34,330 bases of DNA, taken from assembly GCA_026986155.1 (NCBI GenBank), contig JALSPC010000121.1, forward strand, positions 1 to 34,330, written 5' to 3'. Origin of the DNA: a bacterium (GTDB lineage: Bacteria; Desulfobacterota; S145-22). A program made the translations under genes and the position numbers. The notes beneath the pieces are model-generated. The model worked only from the letters and a program-made list of their open reading frames with translations, had not been told where the DNA came from and did no database searches. Of this stretch, positions 15,089 to 24,188 are shown piece by piece. Numbering within the stretch: the stretch's first letter is position 1; every line of letters begins with the position of its first letter.

Positions 15089-16021
15089 CTACTTATATGC
15101 GATTCCCTTCTTTTCTTCAACAAATTGCTGGGCGGCAAAGGCGGCCGTCGCCCCTTCCCCGCACGCCGTGACGACCTGGCGCAGCACCTTCTTCCGGACG
15201 TCTCCGCAGGCGAAAATACCCTTCAGGGAGGTCTGCATCTCGTCGTTGGTCAGGATGTAACCCCGCCCGTCCATATCCACCTTTCCCTTGAGAAACTGGC
15301 TGTTGGGGATGTTTCCCACGTAGATAAAAATCCCCTTGCACGGCAACTCCCGGGTCTCGCCGGTCTTCAGATTCTTCAAGCGCACCCCTTCCACGGCCTG
15401 GTCTCCGAGAATCTCCTCCACCACCGAGTCCCAGATAAATTCGATCTTCTCGTTCTCGAAGGCCTTCTCCTGGATGGCCTTGGCCGCCCGCAAGCGGTCC
15501 CTCCGGTGGACGATGGTAACCTTTTTCGCGAATTTTGTCAGGAACATGCCCTCTTCCACCGCCGCGTCACCGCCCCCGATCACCACCAGTTCCTCGCCCC
15601 TGAAGAAGGCCCCGTCGCAGGTGGCGCAGTACGAAACCCCTTTGCCCCGGAGTTTCTCCTCGCCCGGGACGCCGAGCTGAGCCACCGTGGCCCCCGCGGC
15701 AATGATGACGGCGTGGGCCGTGTAGCGCCCTTCCCCGCCCACCACGGCAAAACCATCGTCCAGCACCTCCAGGTCTACCGCCTCGTCCGTCTTTATTTCC
15801 AGCCCGAAACGGGTTGCCTGGTCCTTCATGGACATCATCAACTGGGGCCCCGAAACCCCTTCCACGAAGCCAGGATAGTTGTCGATCCAAAACGTCGTCG
15901 CCGCCTGCCCCCCTGGCAGGAGCTTCTCCAGGAGCAGGGTCTTCATGTCCCCGCGCGCGGCGTAGAGCCCCGCCGTCAATCCCCCGGGGCCTCCTCCCAC
16001 GATTACGATATCATAATCCAT
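15089..16021 (-). CDS. trxB: Thioredoxin-disulfide reductase
   Basis: FAD flavoenzyme that reduces thioredoxin with NAD(P)H. Domains in order: N-terminal FAD site (DIVIVGGGPGGLTAGLYAAR), the redox pair Cys132-x-x-Cys135 in YCATCDGAFF, the nucleotide-binding VVIGGGDAAVEEG with HRRDRLRA (basic residues suit NADPH), and the C-terminal FAD motif IFACGDVRKKVLRQVVTACG. At 310 residues it is standard length. The frame runs up to 16060, but the ATG at 16021 has GAGGAGG eight bases upstream and gives the normal MDYDIVIVGGG start. A promoter is visible at 16064-16092. Confidence 0.95.
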   Translation of the reverse strand: MDYDIVIVGGGPGGLTAGLYAARGDMKTLLLEKLLPGGQAATTFWIDNYPGFVEGVSGPQLMMSMKDQATRFGLEIKTDEAVDLEVLDDGFAVVGGEGRYTAHAVIIAAGATVAQLGVPGEEKLRGKGVSYCATCDGAFFRGEELVVIGGGDAAVEEGMFLTKFAKKVTIVHRRDRLRAAKAIQEKAFENEKIEFIWDSVVEEILGDQAVEGVRLKNLKTGETRELPCKGIFIYVGNIPNSQFLKGKVDMDGRGYILTNDEMQTSLKGIFACGDVRKKVLRQVVTACGEGATAAFAAQQFVEEKKGIAYK

Positions 16022-16063
16022 TCCATCTGCCTCCTCGTCCACGGTGTTCATTATCCGCAATTA

Positions 16064-16092
16064 AATATAAGTTTGATATGCCAAACAATCAA
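16064..16092 (-). promoter_or_regulatory. Promoter of trxB with a dyad in its spacer
   Basis: On the minus strand: TTGATT (16092-16087), 17-base spacer, TATATT (16069-16064). The spacer itself is GTTTG-N6-CAAAC (16071-16086), a perfect dyad that would sit between -35 and -10 and could be a repressor or activator site. Confidence 0.6.
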
Positions 16093-16147
16093 GGTATATC
16101 GTGAGTTTTAACGAAATTTTCATTCTCCACGTTTGGGGATCCATGGG

Positions 16148-17002
16148 TCAACCCTGTAAATTCAACAAGTGCCGGGCATTTTCACCGCAGATCATCCGGA
16201 CCTTTTCCTCGTCCGCCACGGCATCGGTCACCTGCGCGAGGTAACGCCCCGGACGGATCAAGGGGAAATCGGTGCCCAGAAGGATCCGGTCGTGGCCTAT
16301 GATTCTCCCCGCCACGTCGAAGATCTCCGGCCGGTAAAGGAAGGGAGAGGCGGCCGTGTCGTAATAGACGTTCCGGAAAAGGGCCTTCAGCTCCTTCATC
16401 AGTTCAAAGAAGAGAATCCCCCCGCCCCAGTGGGCCAGGATAATGGTGTTTTCAGGGAAACTCCGCACCAAAAGCTCAATCTCCGTCAGATTTTTCATGC
16501 TCTTGCCGGGATAGACGTGCCCCACCGGTTCGTTGGTGTGAATCAGAAGCGGCAGACCCGCCTCTTTCAGGATATCCATGACGGGACGAAGACGGTCGAT
16601 GATCTCCCCGTCGATGACCCGGTCGTAGAAGGCGATCTCCCCGATCCCCTTCGCCCCCTTCGCGATACAGCGGGACGTCTCCGCGCCGGCGCCGGGCGCC
16701 AGCGGGTTGAGACAGGCAAAGGGAACCAAACGGTCCGGATGCCCGGCAGCCGCCTCCAGGACGTAGTCGTTGTGCTCCCGGTTGATGCCCTGGTCCGTCC
16801 AGGGAAACCCAAAGACCACCGAAACGGCCACGGCGTCCGCGTCCATGGCCTGGAGTATCTCCCCGGCGTTTACCATGCGGGCCTTTTCGTTTCCGTAGAT
16901 CTCCTTGAAGACGTCGTCCCTCTCCGCGTAGCCCCAGCGGTCGCTCTGCACCCAGTCGGGAAAGATGTGGGTATGGACGTCCACCATCCAGGGGGCGGTC
17001 AT
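16148..17002 (-). CDS. Amidohydrolase-family (amidohydrolase 2) metal-dependent hydrolase
   Basis: A 284-residue barrel enzyme of the aminocarboxymuconate-semialdehyde-decarboxylase-like amidohydrolase group, acting as hydrolase or decarboxylase on an unknown substrate. Metal ligands are intact: HxH at His10/His12 (MVDVHTHIFP), a histidine in LLIHTNEPVGH, a histidine in IILAHWGGG and the aspartate in LLGTDFPL. The open frame extends to 17212, overlapping the flavin reductase. The ATG at 17002 is chosen because it overlaps the flavin reductase stop as ATGA and starts just before the first metal motif. The coupling to a flavin reductase suggests a shared pathway. Confidence 0.85.
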   Translation of the reverse strand: MTAPWMVDVHTHIFPDWVQSDRWGYAERDDVFKEIYGNEKARMVNAGEILQAMDADAVAVSVVFGFPWTDQGINREHNDYVLEAAAGHPDRLVPFACLNPLAPGAGAETSRCIAKGAKGIGEIAFYDRVIDGEIIDRLRPVMDILKEAGLPLLIHTNEPVGHVYPGKSMKNLTEIELLVRSFPENTIILAHWGGGILFFELMKELKALFRNVYYDTAASPFLYRPEIFDVAGRIIGHDRILLGTDFPLIRPGRYLAQVTDAVADEEKVRMICGENARHLLNLQG

Positions 17003-17568
17003 GCCATCTTCCCCTTTGAAAACCCGTATCGTCCCAGCTTTTCTCCAATGGCGCGGTAGTCGTGGACGCCGGGGCAGTAGGCGAGCGCCGCGAATTTTTC
17101 CATGGTGATTCTCCCCTTCTCGTCGAGGACCGCCTCGTCCCGGTGCGCGGTCAGGATCTCTCCCACGAACAGGGTGTGGCTTCCCAGCGCCAGGGTATGA
17201 ACGAGGCGGCATTCCAGATTAATAGGACATTCCTTGATAAGCGGCGGTTTCACCCGGGAGGCCGCCTCAGGCGTCAGGCCCGTCAGGGCGAACTTGTCCA
17301 CGTCCCTGCCCGATGCCACCCCGCATACATCCACCGCTTTGATGATCCCCGCGTGAGGGATGTTGACGCAGAAGGCCCGCGTCTCCATCAAGAGCCCGTA
17401 ACTGTGCCGGCCGGGGCGAATCCCTATCCCCACCATGGGCGGCTCGGAATTGACGACACCCGCCCAGGCGAGGGTGATGATGTTGGGCGGCCCATCCGCG
17501 CCTTGGGTGGTGACCAGCACCACCGGCGTTGGAATCAGGTCTGTCGTGGCTTTGACTTCCTTTTTCAT
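16999..17568 (-). CDS. Flavin reductase-like FMN-binding protein (flavoredoxin type)
   Basis: A 189-residue protein of the flavin reductase-like/flavoredoxin family, cytosolic and FMN-binding. Recognisable parts are TPVVLVTTQGADGPPNIITL, WAGVVNSEPPMVGIGIRPGR, HSYGLLMETRAFCVNIP and a late IECRL-like strand (INLECRLVHTLALGSHTLFV). The ATG at 17568 has AGGGGG six bases upstream. The frame could extend to 17604, but that would overlap yciO. It begins 10 bases after the yciO stop and its own stop overlaps the amidohydrolase start. In sulfate reducers flavoredoxin acts in electron transfer. The partner here is unknown. Confidence 0.85.
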   Translation of the reverse strand: MKKEVKATTDLIPTPVVLVTTQGADGPPNIITLAWAGVVNSEPPMVGIGIRPGRHSYGLLMETRAFCVNIPHAGIIKAVDVCGVASGRDVDKFALTGLTPEAASRVKPPLIKECPINLECRLVHTLALGSHTLFVGEILTAHRDEAVLDEKGRITMEKFAALAYCPGVHDYRAIGEKLGRYGFSKGKMA

Positions 17569-17578
17569 CTCATTCCCC

Positions 17579-18196
17579 CTACTCTTCCTCGAACATGGAG
17601 ACATCCCCCTTGCCCTTGCGTATCACCACGGGGGCGTCCCCCGTCAGATCGATGACGGAGGAGTGTTCCGCCGCGATAACACCTCCGTCGATGATGTAGG
17701 CCAGTTGGTGCCCGTAGGTTTCCTTGATAAGCTCCGGATCGTCGAAGAGCTGGTCCTCGTTGTGGGTGATGCTGGTATTGATAACGGGATGTCCCAGGGC
17801 GGCGACCATCTCCAGGCAGATGCGGTTGTCCGGGACGCGGATGCCGACGGTTTTCTGCTTCGTCTGGACGATCCTTGGAACGAGTTTCGTGGCCTGGAGC
17901 ACAAAGGTATAGGGGCCCGGCAGGAGACGTTTCATAATCTTGTAGGCGTAGTCCTGCACGTAGGCGTATCGGCTGATATCAATCAGGTCGGAACAGATGA
18001 AGCTCAGGGGCTTGTTCCGCTGTTTTCCCTTTATCTGGTAAACCTTCTCGATGGCGTTCTTGTTGAAGAGATCACAGCCTATGCCGTAAACGGTATCGGT
18101 GGGATAGGCAATGACCTCCCCTTTGGTCAGGGCCTCGACCACCTTGTTGATGAGCCTTCCCTGGGGATTGTCGGGATTGATTTTCAAAATCTGCAT
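17579..18196 (-). CDS. yciO: YciO/YrdC/Sua5-family protein (threonylcarbamoyl-AMP synthase-like)
   Basis: A 205-residue YrdC-fold protein. The start MQILKINPDNPQGRLINKVV and the region MKRLLPGPYTFVLQATK resemble E. coli YciO (206 residues) more than TsaC. Other fold signatures are VIAYPTDTVYGIGCDLFNKN, QRNKPLSFIC, VGIRVPDN, INTSITHNED and SSVIDLTGDAPVVIRKGKGD. TsaC makes threonylcarbamoyl-AMP for tRNA t6A. YciO has been considered a related but distinct protein. If no other TsaC/Sua5 is in the genome, this gene would be the t6A enzyme. The ATG at 18196 lies 48 bases after argJ. Confidence 0.88.
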   Translation of the reverse strand: MQILKINPDNPQGRLINKVVEALTKGEVIAYPTDTVYGIGCDLFNKNAIEKVYQIKGKQRNKPLSFICSDLIDISRYAYVQDYAYKIMKRLLPGPYTFVLQATKLVPRIVQTKQKTVGIRVPDNRICLEMVAALGHPVINTSITHNEDQLFDDPELIKETYGHQLAYIIDGGVIAAEHSSVIDLTGDAPVVIRKGKGDVSMFEEE

Positions 18197-18244
18197 GCGT
18201 CACTCCTTTCGGGTTGCTGAGTTCAAGCGATTTAGTCCTTCCCT

Positions 18245-19417
18245 CTACGAGCGATAATCGGCGTTAATCTTCACGTAGTCCACGGAGAGGTCCGAGGTGA
18301 CAAACCGCCAGGCGGCCTTGCCCCGGTTCAGCGTAATCCGCAGGGTGTAATCACGTTTCTTCATGACCCCGGCGGCCGCGCGCTCCGCCTCTTTTCCCTT
18401 CCAGCGTCCCCCGGAAACCAAGACCGTATCATCAAAGGCGATGTCTATCCCCTCGGGGTCAATCTTCGCGCCGGAATAGCCGACGGCCGCCATAATCCGG
18501 CCCCAGTTGGGGTCCTCGCCGAAGAAGGCCGTTTTCACGAGGGGAGAATGCCCCACCGATTCTGCGACCCTGCGCGCGTCTTCCGGCGTTTCGGCGCCCT
18601 CCACTTGGAGGGTCACTACCTTCGTGACCCCTTCCCCATTGTCCACGATCTTGTAGGCGAGGGTCTTCATCATGGCCTCGAGACGCGACGCGACGGCCCG
18701 GACGAGGCCGCCCGTCTCCCGGACGCCGCCATTGTCCAGGACCAGGACCGTGTCGTTGGTGCTCTGGTCTCCGTCCACCGTGATGCGGTTGAAGCTCTCC
18801 TCCACAGCACGTTTCGTGATCCCATGAAGGGCACTAGCGGAAAGCCCCGCGTTCGTGAAGAAAAATCCCAGCATGGTGGCCATCTCGGGGTGGATCATCC
18901 CCGCGCCCTTAACAACTCCCCCCATTTCCACGTTCGGGAAACCTTCCAGGGCGGCCGTCTCCCACTTGGGGTAACGGTCCGTGGTCATGATGGCCTTTGC
19001 CACTTCCTCGAGGGTCGCGCTCCCCAGCCCGTCCACCAAGGCGGGAAGAACCGCCGTCATCTTTTCCACCGGAAGGGGCTGTCCAATGACCCCCGTGGAG
19101 GCCATGAGGACCTGTTCTTCAGGCACGTCCAGGAGGCGAGCCACCTCGCCGCAGAGTGCCAAGGTATCCGCCATGCCCCGCTGTCCGTTGCAGGCGTTGG
19201 CGTTGCCGCTGTTGACCAGGATCGCCGACAGGGGGGCGCCCTTCTCAAGACGCGCCATCCCGAGGCGAACCGGCGCCGCCTTGACCTGGTTCGTCGTGAA
19301 CGTTCCCGCCCACCGCGCGGGCGGGTCCGCCATCATCAGCGCCATATCGGGACGCCCCGTCTCCTTTATCCCCGCGCAAGCGGTGGAGAATCTGAACCCG
19401 GTCACGTCACGGACCAT
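18245..19417 (-). CDS. argJ: Arginine biosynthesis bifunctional protein ArgJ
   Basis: Ornithine acetyltransferase, possibly also N-acetylglutamate synthase, which recycles the acetyl group in arginine synthesis. The precursor splits itself before a threonine. The site is GAGMIHPEMATMLGFFF, with Thr181 as the catalytic N-terminus of the beta chain. Other signatures: TFTTNQVKAAPVRLG, ILVNSGNANACNGQRG, STGVIGQPLP, VDGDQSTNDTVLVL and EDPNWGRIMAAVGYSGA. At 390 residues it is a normal length. The ATG at 19417 sits only three bases after the secA stop, with its ribosome-binding site inside the secA end. It supplies arginine, which the arginine decarboxylase in this window consumes. Confidence 0.96.
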   Translation of the reverse strand: MVRDVTGFRFSTACAGIKETGRPDMALMMADPPARWAGTFTTNQVKAAPVRLGMARLEKGAPLSAILVNSGNANACNGQRGMADTLALCGEVARLLDVPEEQVLMASTGVIGQPLPVEKMTAVLPALVDGLGSATLEEVAKAIMTTDRYPKWETAALEGFPNVEMGGVVKGAGMIHPEMATMLGFFFTNAGLSASALHGITKRAVEESFNRITVDGDQSTNDTVLVLDNGGVRETGGLVRAVASRLEAMMKTLAYKIVDNGEGVTKVVTLQVEGAETPEDARRVAESVGHSPLVKTAFFGEDPNWGRIMAAVGYSGAKIDPEGIDIAFDDTVLVSGGRWKGKEAERAAAGVMKKRDYTLRITLNRGKAAWRFVTSDLSVDYVKINADYRS

Positions 19418-19420
19418 GGC

Positions 19421-22123
19421 TCACAGCCCCCGGCCACAGCATTTCTTATATTTCTTTCCGCTTCCGCAGGGACAAGGGTCGTTGCGGCCGATCTTCTTTC
19501 CCGCACGTCGGTATGTAACCGGCTTGTCCCCGCCCCCCGAGGCCTCCGGCGGCGGGGCGAACTCCCCGGCCTGGGCCATGGGACGCTGCATCATCTGCCC
19601 CCGCCCCAGGCTGATGGCGCTCTCGTCGGCCATGGGCAGGTAGGTGAGGTCTTCCACCACCTCCTCGCGCTCGATCTCCACGGCGAAAAGCTTTTCCACG
19701 GCGTCCTGCTTGATGCGGAAAATCATCTCTTCGAACATGTCAAAGGCGTCCCGCTGGTAGACGCGGAGGGGATCCTGCTGGCCGTAGCCCTGCAGCCCGA
19801 TGCCCTCCCGCAGCTGGTCGATGGCTAGGAGGTGGTCCTTCCAGTTCATGTCGATGGACTGGAGGAGGATCATCTTCTCCAAAAATCGCATGATCTCTTC
19901 GCCGTATTCCTTCTCTTTATGGGCGTAAAATCGCTCTATTTTCTCCTCCGCCATCTCCTGAAGGCCCTCCAGGGCGGCATTCTCCTTCTCCTCGTCCGTC
20001 AGGTCGAGTCGAACGTGAAACTGCTTGAAGAGGGCGTCCTGAATCCCCTTCCAGTTCCACTCTTCCGGATAGGTCTTCTCGTCCACGAAGGGAGCCAGGA
20101 TTTCCGGGACGATCTCGACGGCCATGTCCATGATTTCGTCCCGAAGGTTCTCGGAGGTCAGCACCTCCTTGCGCCAGCCGTAGATGACTTCCCTTTGCTT
20201 GTTCATTACGTCGTCATACTCGAGGAGCTGTTTCCGTATCTCGAAGTTTTGGGCCTCGACCCGCTTCTGGGCGTTCTCGATGGCCTTGGTGATGAACTTG
20301 TGCTCGATGGGCTCTCCCTCCTCGATCCCCAACTTATCCATTACATTGGAAATCCGCTCCGACCCGAAGATCCGGAGCAGATCATCCTCCAAGGATAGGT
20401 AGAACCTGGAGGATCCCGGGTCGCCCTGGCGTCCCGAACGGCCCCGCAACTGGTTGTCGATGCGTCGGCTCTCGTGCCGTTCCGTCCCAATGATATGGAG
20501 ACCGCCCAGGGCGATGACCTCATCGTGCTCCTTCCTTGTCAGTTGCCTGGCCTCCTCATAAATCCTTTCCTTCTCCGCCTCGCCCATGTCCGGCTTGATC
20601 TTTTTCTCCGCGATCATCTTGTAGTTGCCGCCCAGGACGATGTCGGTCCCGCGTCCCGCCATGTTGGTGGAGATGGTCACCGCCTTTTTCCGGCCCGCCT
20701 GGGCCACGATCTCCGCCTCCCGTTCGTGGTGTTTCGCGTTCAGGACGTTGTGGGGGACGCCCCGTTTCTTGAGCATGGAACTGAGCTTCTCCGACTTCTC
20801 GATGGAGATGGTGCCGACGAGCACGGGTTGGCCCCGCTTGTGGCAGTCCGTAATTTCCTCCACAACGGCCTTAAACTTCTCCTTCTCCGTCTTGTAGATG
20901 ACGTCCTGGTGGTCTTTTCGTATCATCGGCTTGTTGGTGGGAATCACCACCACGTCCAGATTGTAGATCTTCTTGAATTCCACCGCCTCCGTGTCCGCCG
21001 TTCCCGTCATTCCCGACAGCTTGTCATACATGCGGAAGTAGTTCTGGAAGGAAATGGTCGCCAGGGTCTGGTTCTCGTTCTCTATCTTCACCTTCTCCTT
21101 GGCCTCCAAGGCCTGGTGGAGCCCGTCGCTGTAGCGCCGGCCGGGCATGAGCCGCCCGGTGAATTCGTCCACGATGATGACCTCGCCGTTTTTCACCACG
21201 TAGTCCACGTCCCGCTTGAAGAGGGTGTGGGCCTTCAGGGCCTGGTTCACGTGGTGAAGGGTGTCGATGTGCCGGGGGTCGTAGAGGTTGTCGATCTTCA
21301 GCAGGCGTTCCACCTTCAGGACCCCTTCCTCCGTCAGGACGGAGGAATTCGCCTTTTCGTCGATGGTGTAGTCAACATCCTTCTTCAGAAAGGGAATGAT
21401 CCGGTCGATGGTGTAATACTTCTCCGTGGACTCCTCGGCCGGGCCGGAGATGATCAGCGGCGTCCGCGCCTCGTCGATGAGGATGCTGTCCACCTCGTCA
21501 ATGATGGCGTAGTTCAACTCGCGCTGGACGAACTCCTCAATGTCGAACTTCATATTGTCCCGGAGGTAATCGAAGCCGAACTCGTTGTTGGTTCCGTAGG
21601 TGATGTCAGCGCCGTAGGCCTTCTTCCGCTCCTCGTCGGAAAGCTCGTGGGTCACCACGCCCACGGAAAATCCGAGGAACCGGTAGATGGCCCCCATCCA
21701 CTCGGCGTCGCGCTTGGCCAGATAGTCGTTGACCGTGACCACGTGCACGCCCCTGCCCGTCAGTGCATTGAGGCAGACGGGAAGGGTTGCCACGAGGGTC
21801 TTCCCCTCGCCGGTCTTCATCTCCGCGATTTTCCCCTCGTGCAGAACGATGCCCCCGACGAGCTGGACATCGAAATGTCGCTCTCCCAGGATCCGTCGCG
21901 CCGTCTCCCGCACCAGGGCGAAGACCTCGGGAAGGATGTCGTCGAGGGGCTCTCCGTTTTCCACCCGCTGGCGATACTCCGCCATCTTGCGTTTCAGGTC
22001 GTCGTCCGAGAGGGGTTGGACCTGAGATTCCAGTTCGTTTATGCGCGCGACGATGGGAGAAATTCGCTTGAGTTCCCGCTCGTTCTTGCTGCCTACCACC
22101 TTCAAAAGCAACTTGGATAACAT
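19421..22123 (-). CDS. secA: Preprotein translocase ATPase SecA
   Basis: Motor ATPase that drives secreted proteins through SecYEG. The 900-residue protein shows the DEAD-like NBD1 with Walker A near 103-109 (KTGEGKT) and [20 protein letters not shown], the preprotein cross-linking domain, NBD2 with [12 protein letters not shown] and [20 protein letters not shown], the helical wing/scaffold domain, and a C-terminal zinc SEC-C motif [19 protein letters not shown] for SecB/ribosome binding. The ATG at 22123 begins the canonical SecA start. Upstream lies the M23 peptidase gene on the same strand, and argJ follows almost directly. Confidence 0.98.
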   Translation of the reverse strand: MLSKLLLKVVGSKNERELKRISPIVARINELESQVQPLSDDDLKRKMAEYRQRVENGEPLDDILPEVFALVRETARRILGERHFDVQLVGGIVLHEGKIAEMKTGEGKTLVATLPVCLNALTGRGVHVVTVNDYLAKRDAEWMGAIYRFLGFSVGVVTHELSDEERKKAYGADITYGTNNEFGFDYLRDNMKFDIEEFVQRELNYAIIDEVDSILIDEARTPLIISGPAEESTEKYYTIDRIIPFLKKDVDYTIDEKANSSVLTEEGVLKVERLLKIDNLYDPRHIDTLHHVNQALKAHTLFKRDVDYVVKNGEVIIVDEFTGRLMPGRRYSDGLHQALEAKEKVKIENENQTLATISFQNYFRMYDKLSGMTGTADTEAVEFKKIYNLDVVVIPTNKPMIRKDHQDVIYKTEKEKFKAVVEEITDCHKRGQPVLVGTISIEKSEKLSSMLKKRGVPHNVLNAKHHEREAEIVAQAGRKKAVTISTNMAGRGTDIVLGGNYKMIAEKKIKPDMGEAEKERIYEEARQLTRKEHDEVIALGGLHIIGTERHESRRIDNQLRGRSGRQGDPGSSRFYLSLEDDLLRIFGSERISNVMDKLGIEEGEPIEHKFITKAIENAQKRVEAQNFEIRKQLLEYDDVMNKQREVIYGWRKEVLTSENLRDEIMDMAVEIVPEILAPFVDEKTYPEEWNWKGIQDALFKQFHVRLDLTDEEKENAALEGLQEMAEEKIERFYAHKEKEYGEEIMRFLEKMILLQSIDMNWKDHLLAIDQLREGIGLQGYGQQDPLRVYQRDAFDMFEEMIFRIKQDAVEKLFAVEIEREEVVEDLTYLPMADESAISLGRGQMMQRPMAQAGEFAPPPEASGGGDKPVTYRRAGKKIGRNDPCPCGSGKKYKKCCGRGL

Positions 22124-22221
22124 GACGGTTTACCACCCGTGTTTGAATGTATTTACCTGCGACGTGGATACGTCGATCCACCCTCGCGTATTTTCCCTTT
22201 GAAAAGAAAAATTAAAGGAAA

Positions 22222-23139
22222 TCAGTTTAAAATATATCGTCTGGGGTTGACGGGCACCCCGTTTAACCGTACCTCGTAGTGAAGATGGGGCCCCGTTGAT
22301 CGCCCCGTATTTCCAATCTCCGCAATTTTTTCACCTCTTTTGACATGTTGGCCCACCTTCACGAGAATCTTGGACAGGTGGCCGAACCGGGTCGTAATCC
22401 CGTGTCCGTGGTCAATGATAATCAGGTTTCCAAACCCGCCTTTTCTCCCCGTAAAGACCACGAGCCCGTTGGCCGGTGCGATCACGGGCGTCCCCTTGCG
22501 ATTGGCGATGTCCAAGCCTTCATGGAACTGTTTGTGGCCCGTGAACGGTGATATTCGGTAGCCGAACCCCGAGGTCTCGAACCCGTAGGCGGGCCGGATG
22601 GAGGGCGTCGAATCGAGCAGGTCCTTCCGACTTATCAGCTTGTCATGCAGCTCTTTTAGACTTTTCTGCTCGAACTTGGAAAGCTTCTCCAACCGGAACA
22701 GGTCGTAGTGAAGCTGCCGGATCCGCTCCGATTCCTCGGGCGGGAGCGTATTGACCATCTCGGCCGAGGACGCGCCCAGATCCTCGGGAATCCCCCCCAC
22801 GCCCCAGAGGTTCTCTCCCTCCCGCACGGCGGGCTTGAGGTTGGCGATGACCCGGAGCTTCTCGTCCAGCTTCCTCACCTTCGCCACCTGGGCTTGAATT
22901 TCCCTAACCTTTTTTTCGAGCGTGGCCACTTGACTCTTGTAAACGCCAGCCGATTTCACCGCCTTTCTATACCCAAGTTCGTGATTCGCGTAATTGTAGA
23001 TGACAAGCCCTGACAATCCGCAAAAGGAGGGAATAATCAAGACAATAAGCCAAATGAGTATCTTTGGAATCTTGAAATGTCTGACCCTGGTCTTCTTGGA
23101 ATTTCCCTGAAAAACAACTACTTCATAATACTTTGCCAC
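22222..23139 (-). CDS. M23-family (LytM-type) peptidoglycan endopeptidase
   Basis: A membrane-anchored murein hydrolase or hydrolase activator, 305 residues. A short basic cytosolic start is followed by one membrane helix (about 28-52: ILIWLIVLIIPSFCGLSGLV), a periplasmic coiled coil (VATLEKKVREIQAQVAKVRK) and a C-terminal LytM domain. That domain carries the zinc ligands HEGLDIA (His and Asp) and HLHYEV (HxH), plus GHGITTRFGHLSKILVKVGQ, so it looks catalytically complete. GTG at 23139 is chosen as start: it has GGGAGG upstream, while the ATG at 23163 has no ribosome-binding site and would precede the predicted transcript start. Confidence 0.9.
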   Translation of the reverse strand: MAKYYEVVVFQGNSKKTRVRHFKIPKILIWLIVLIIPSFCGLSGLVIYNYANHELGYRKAVKSAGVYKSQVATLEKKVREIQAQVAKVRKLDEKLRVIANLKPAVREGENLWGVGGIPEDLGASSAEMVNTLPPEESERIRQLHYDLFRLEKLSKFEQKSLKELHDKLISRKDLLDSTPSIRPAYGFETSGFGYRISPFTGHKQFHEGLDIANRKGTPVIAPANGLVVFTGRKGGFGNLIIIDHGHGITTRFGHLSKILVKVGQHVKRGEKIAEIGNTGRSTGPHLHYEVRLNGVPVNPRRYILN

Positions 23140-23163
23140 CCTGCCTCCCTCCGTGGTCAGCAT

Positions 23164-23192
23164 TTTTTAACAAACATGCAGCTTGTTGTCAA
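23164..23192 (-). promoter_or_regulatory. Promoter candidate for the M23 peptidase gene
   Basis: Minus strand: perfect TTGACA (23192-23187), 17-base spacer, TAAAAA (23169-23164; four of six consensus bases). The start would be near 23157, about 18 bases before the GTG at 23139, which supports that start codon. Confidence 0.5.
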
Positions 23193-23288
23193 GGCTCTGG
23201 AGGCACGTATCGTTTCGCAACGTCCGGTGAGTTGGAACGAATTCCCCCCCAAGGGCCGCCCAAGAATGGAAGCTTGTGAAAAATTTCC

Positions 23289-23318
23289 TTGACTTTTTTC
23301 AGCAATATAAGATATTTT
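23289..23318 (+). promoter_or_regulatory. Promoter candidate for etfBA and the Fe-S oxidoreductase
   Basis: TTGACT (23289-23294) with an AT-rich block that offers ATATTT at a 17-base or TATTTT at an 18-base spacing. This leaves a leader of about 65 bases ending in AAAGGAGG before the etfB ATG. Confidence 0.5.
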
Positions 23319-23387
23319 AACGGGTGTTAAGTTTTTTGGATGAAGTGCTTCCGAGTCTAAGCGGAAAAAGGGAAAGGAGGTCATAGA

Positions 23388-24167
23388 ATGAATTCAGTAG
23401 TATGCGTGAAACAGGTGCCTGATACGGAGACATTGATCAAGCTCAATGCCGATGGGACGGGGATCGTCACAGACGGTGTGAAGTGGATCATGAACCCCTT
23501 CGACGAATACGCCGTGGAAGAGGCGGTTCGAAAGAAGGAAAAGACCGGCGGGACGGTGACCCTGGTCTCCCTCGGGCCCGACCGGGCGCTGGATGCCATC
23601 CGCTCCGGCCTTGCCATGGGAGCGGACACGGCCGTGCACATCAACGACGCGGATTTCGCCGCCAAGGCGGATCCCTATGCCACGGCGCAGGCGCTGGCCG
23701 CCGCCATCAAGGAACTGGAATACGACGCGATTTTTTGCGGGAAGCAGGCGGTGGACGACGACGCCGGGCAGGTGGCGGCCTACCTGGGAGAACTCCTGGA
23801 CCTGCCGGTGATCACCCTGGTCATCAAGCTCGAACTCTCCGACGACGGGAAGACAGCCATTGCCACCCGCGAGATAGAGGGAGGGCACGCCGTCATTGAG
23901 GTGCCGCTTCCCGCCATCTTTACCGCGCAGAAGGGCCTCAACGAGCCCCGTTACGCCTCCCTGCCTCAGATCATGAAGGCGAAGAAAAAGCCGGTCACGG
24001 TGAAAACAGTGGCGGACCTGGGCGTGAGCGCGGAGCCCATGACCGTTATCAAGGGCATGAGCCTCCCGCCGGAACGGCAGGCCGGGAAGATGATCGAGGG
24101 CGCCGACGCCGCGGCGAAGGCCGCCGCCCTTGCCAAGGCCTTGCGCGAAGAAGCGGAAGTTATCTAA
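23388..24167 (+). CDS. etfB: Electron transfer flavoprotein, beta subunit
   Basis: The AMP-binding subunit of the EtfAB heterodimer, which takes electrons from acyl-CoA dehydrogenases or related flavoenzymes. The start MNSVVCVKQVPDTETLIKLN is typical. WIMNPFDEYAVEEAVR, FCGKQAVDDDAGQVAAYLGE (nucleotide site) and VEVPLPAIFTAQKGLNEPRY-like text follow. At 259 residues it has the normal length. AGGAGG lies seven bases before the ATG. It is the first gene of etfB-etfA-oxidoreductase, so the electrons most likely flow on to the membrane protein encoded downstream. Confidence 0.96.
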   Translation: MNSVVCVKQVPDTETLIKLNADGTGIVTDGVKWIMNPFDEYAVEEAVRKKEKTGGTVTLVSLGPDRALDAIRSGLAMGADTAVHINDADFAAKADPYATAQALAAAIKELEYDAIFCGKQAVDDDAGQVAAYLGELLDLPVITLVIKLELSDDGKTAIATREIEGGHAVIEVPLPAIFTAQKGLNEPRYASLPQIMKAKKKPVTVKTVADLGVSAEPMTVIKGMSLPPERQAGKMIEGADAAAKAAALAKALREEAEVI

Positions 24168-24188
24168 GACTACAAGGAGGTGATGAAA

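Noticed and set aside
20474-22120. 548-codon plus-strand open frame opposite secA
   Set aside because: Low-complexity Val/Leu/His text mirrored from secA codons; no family match.
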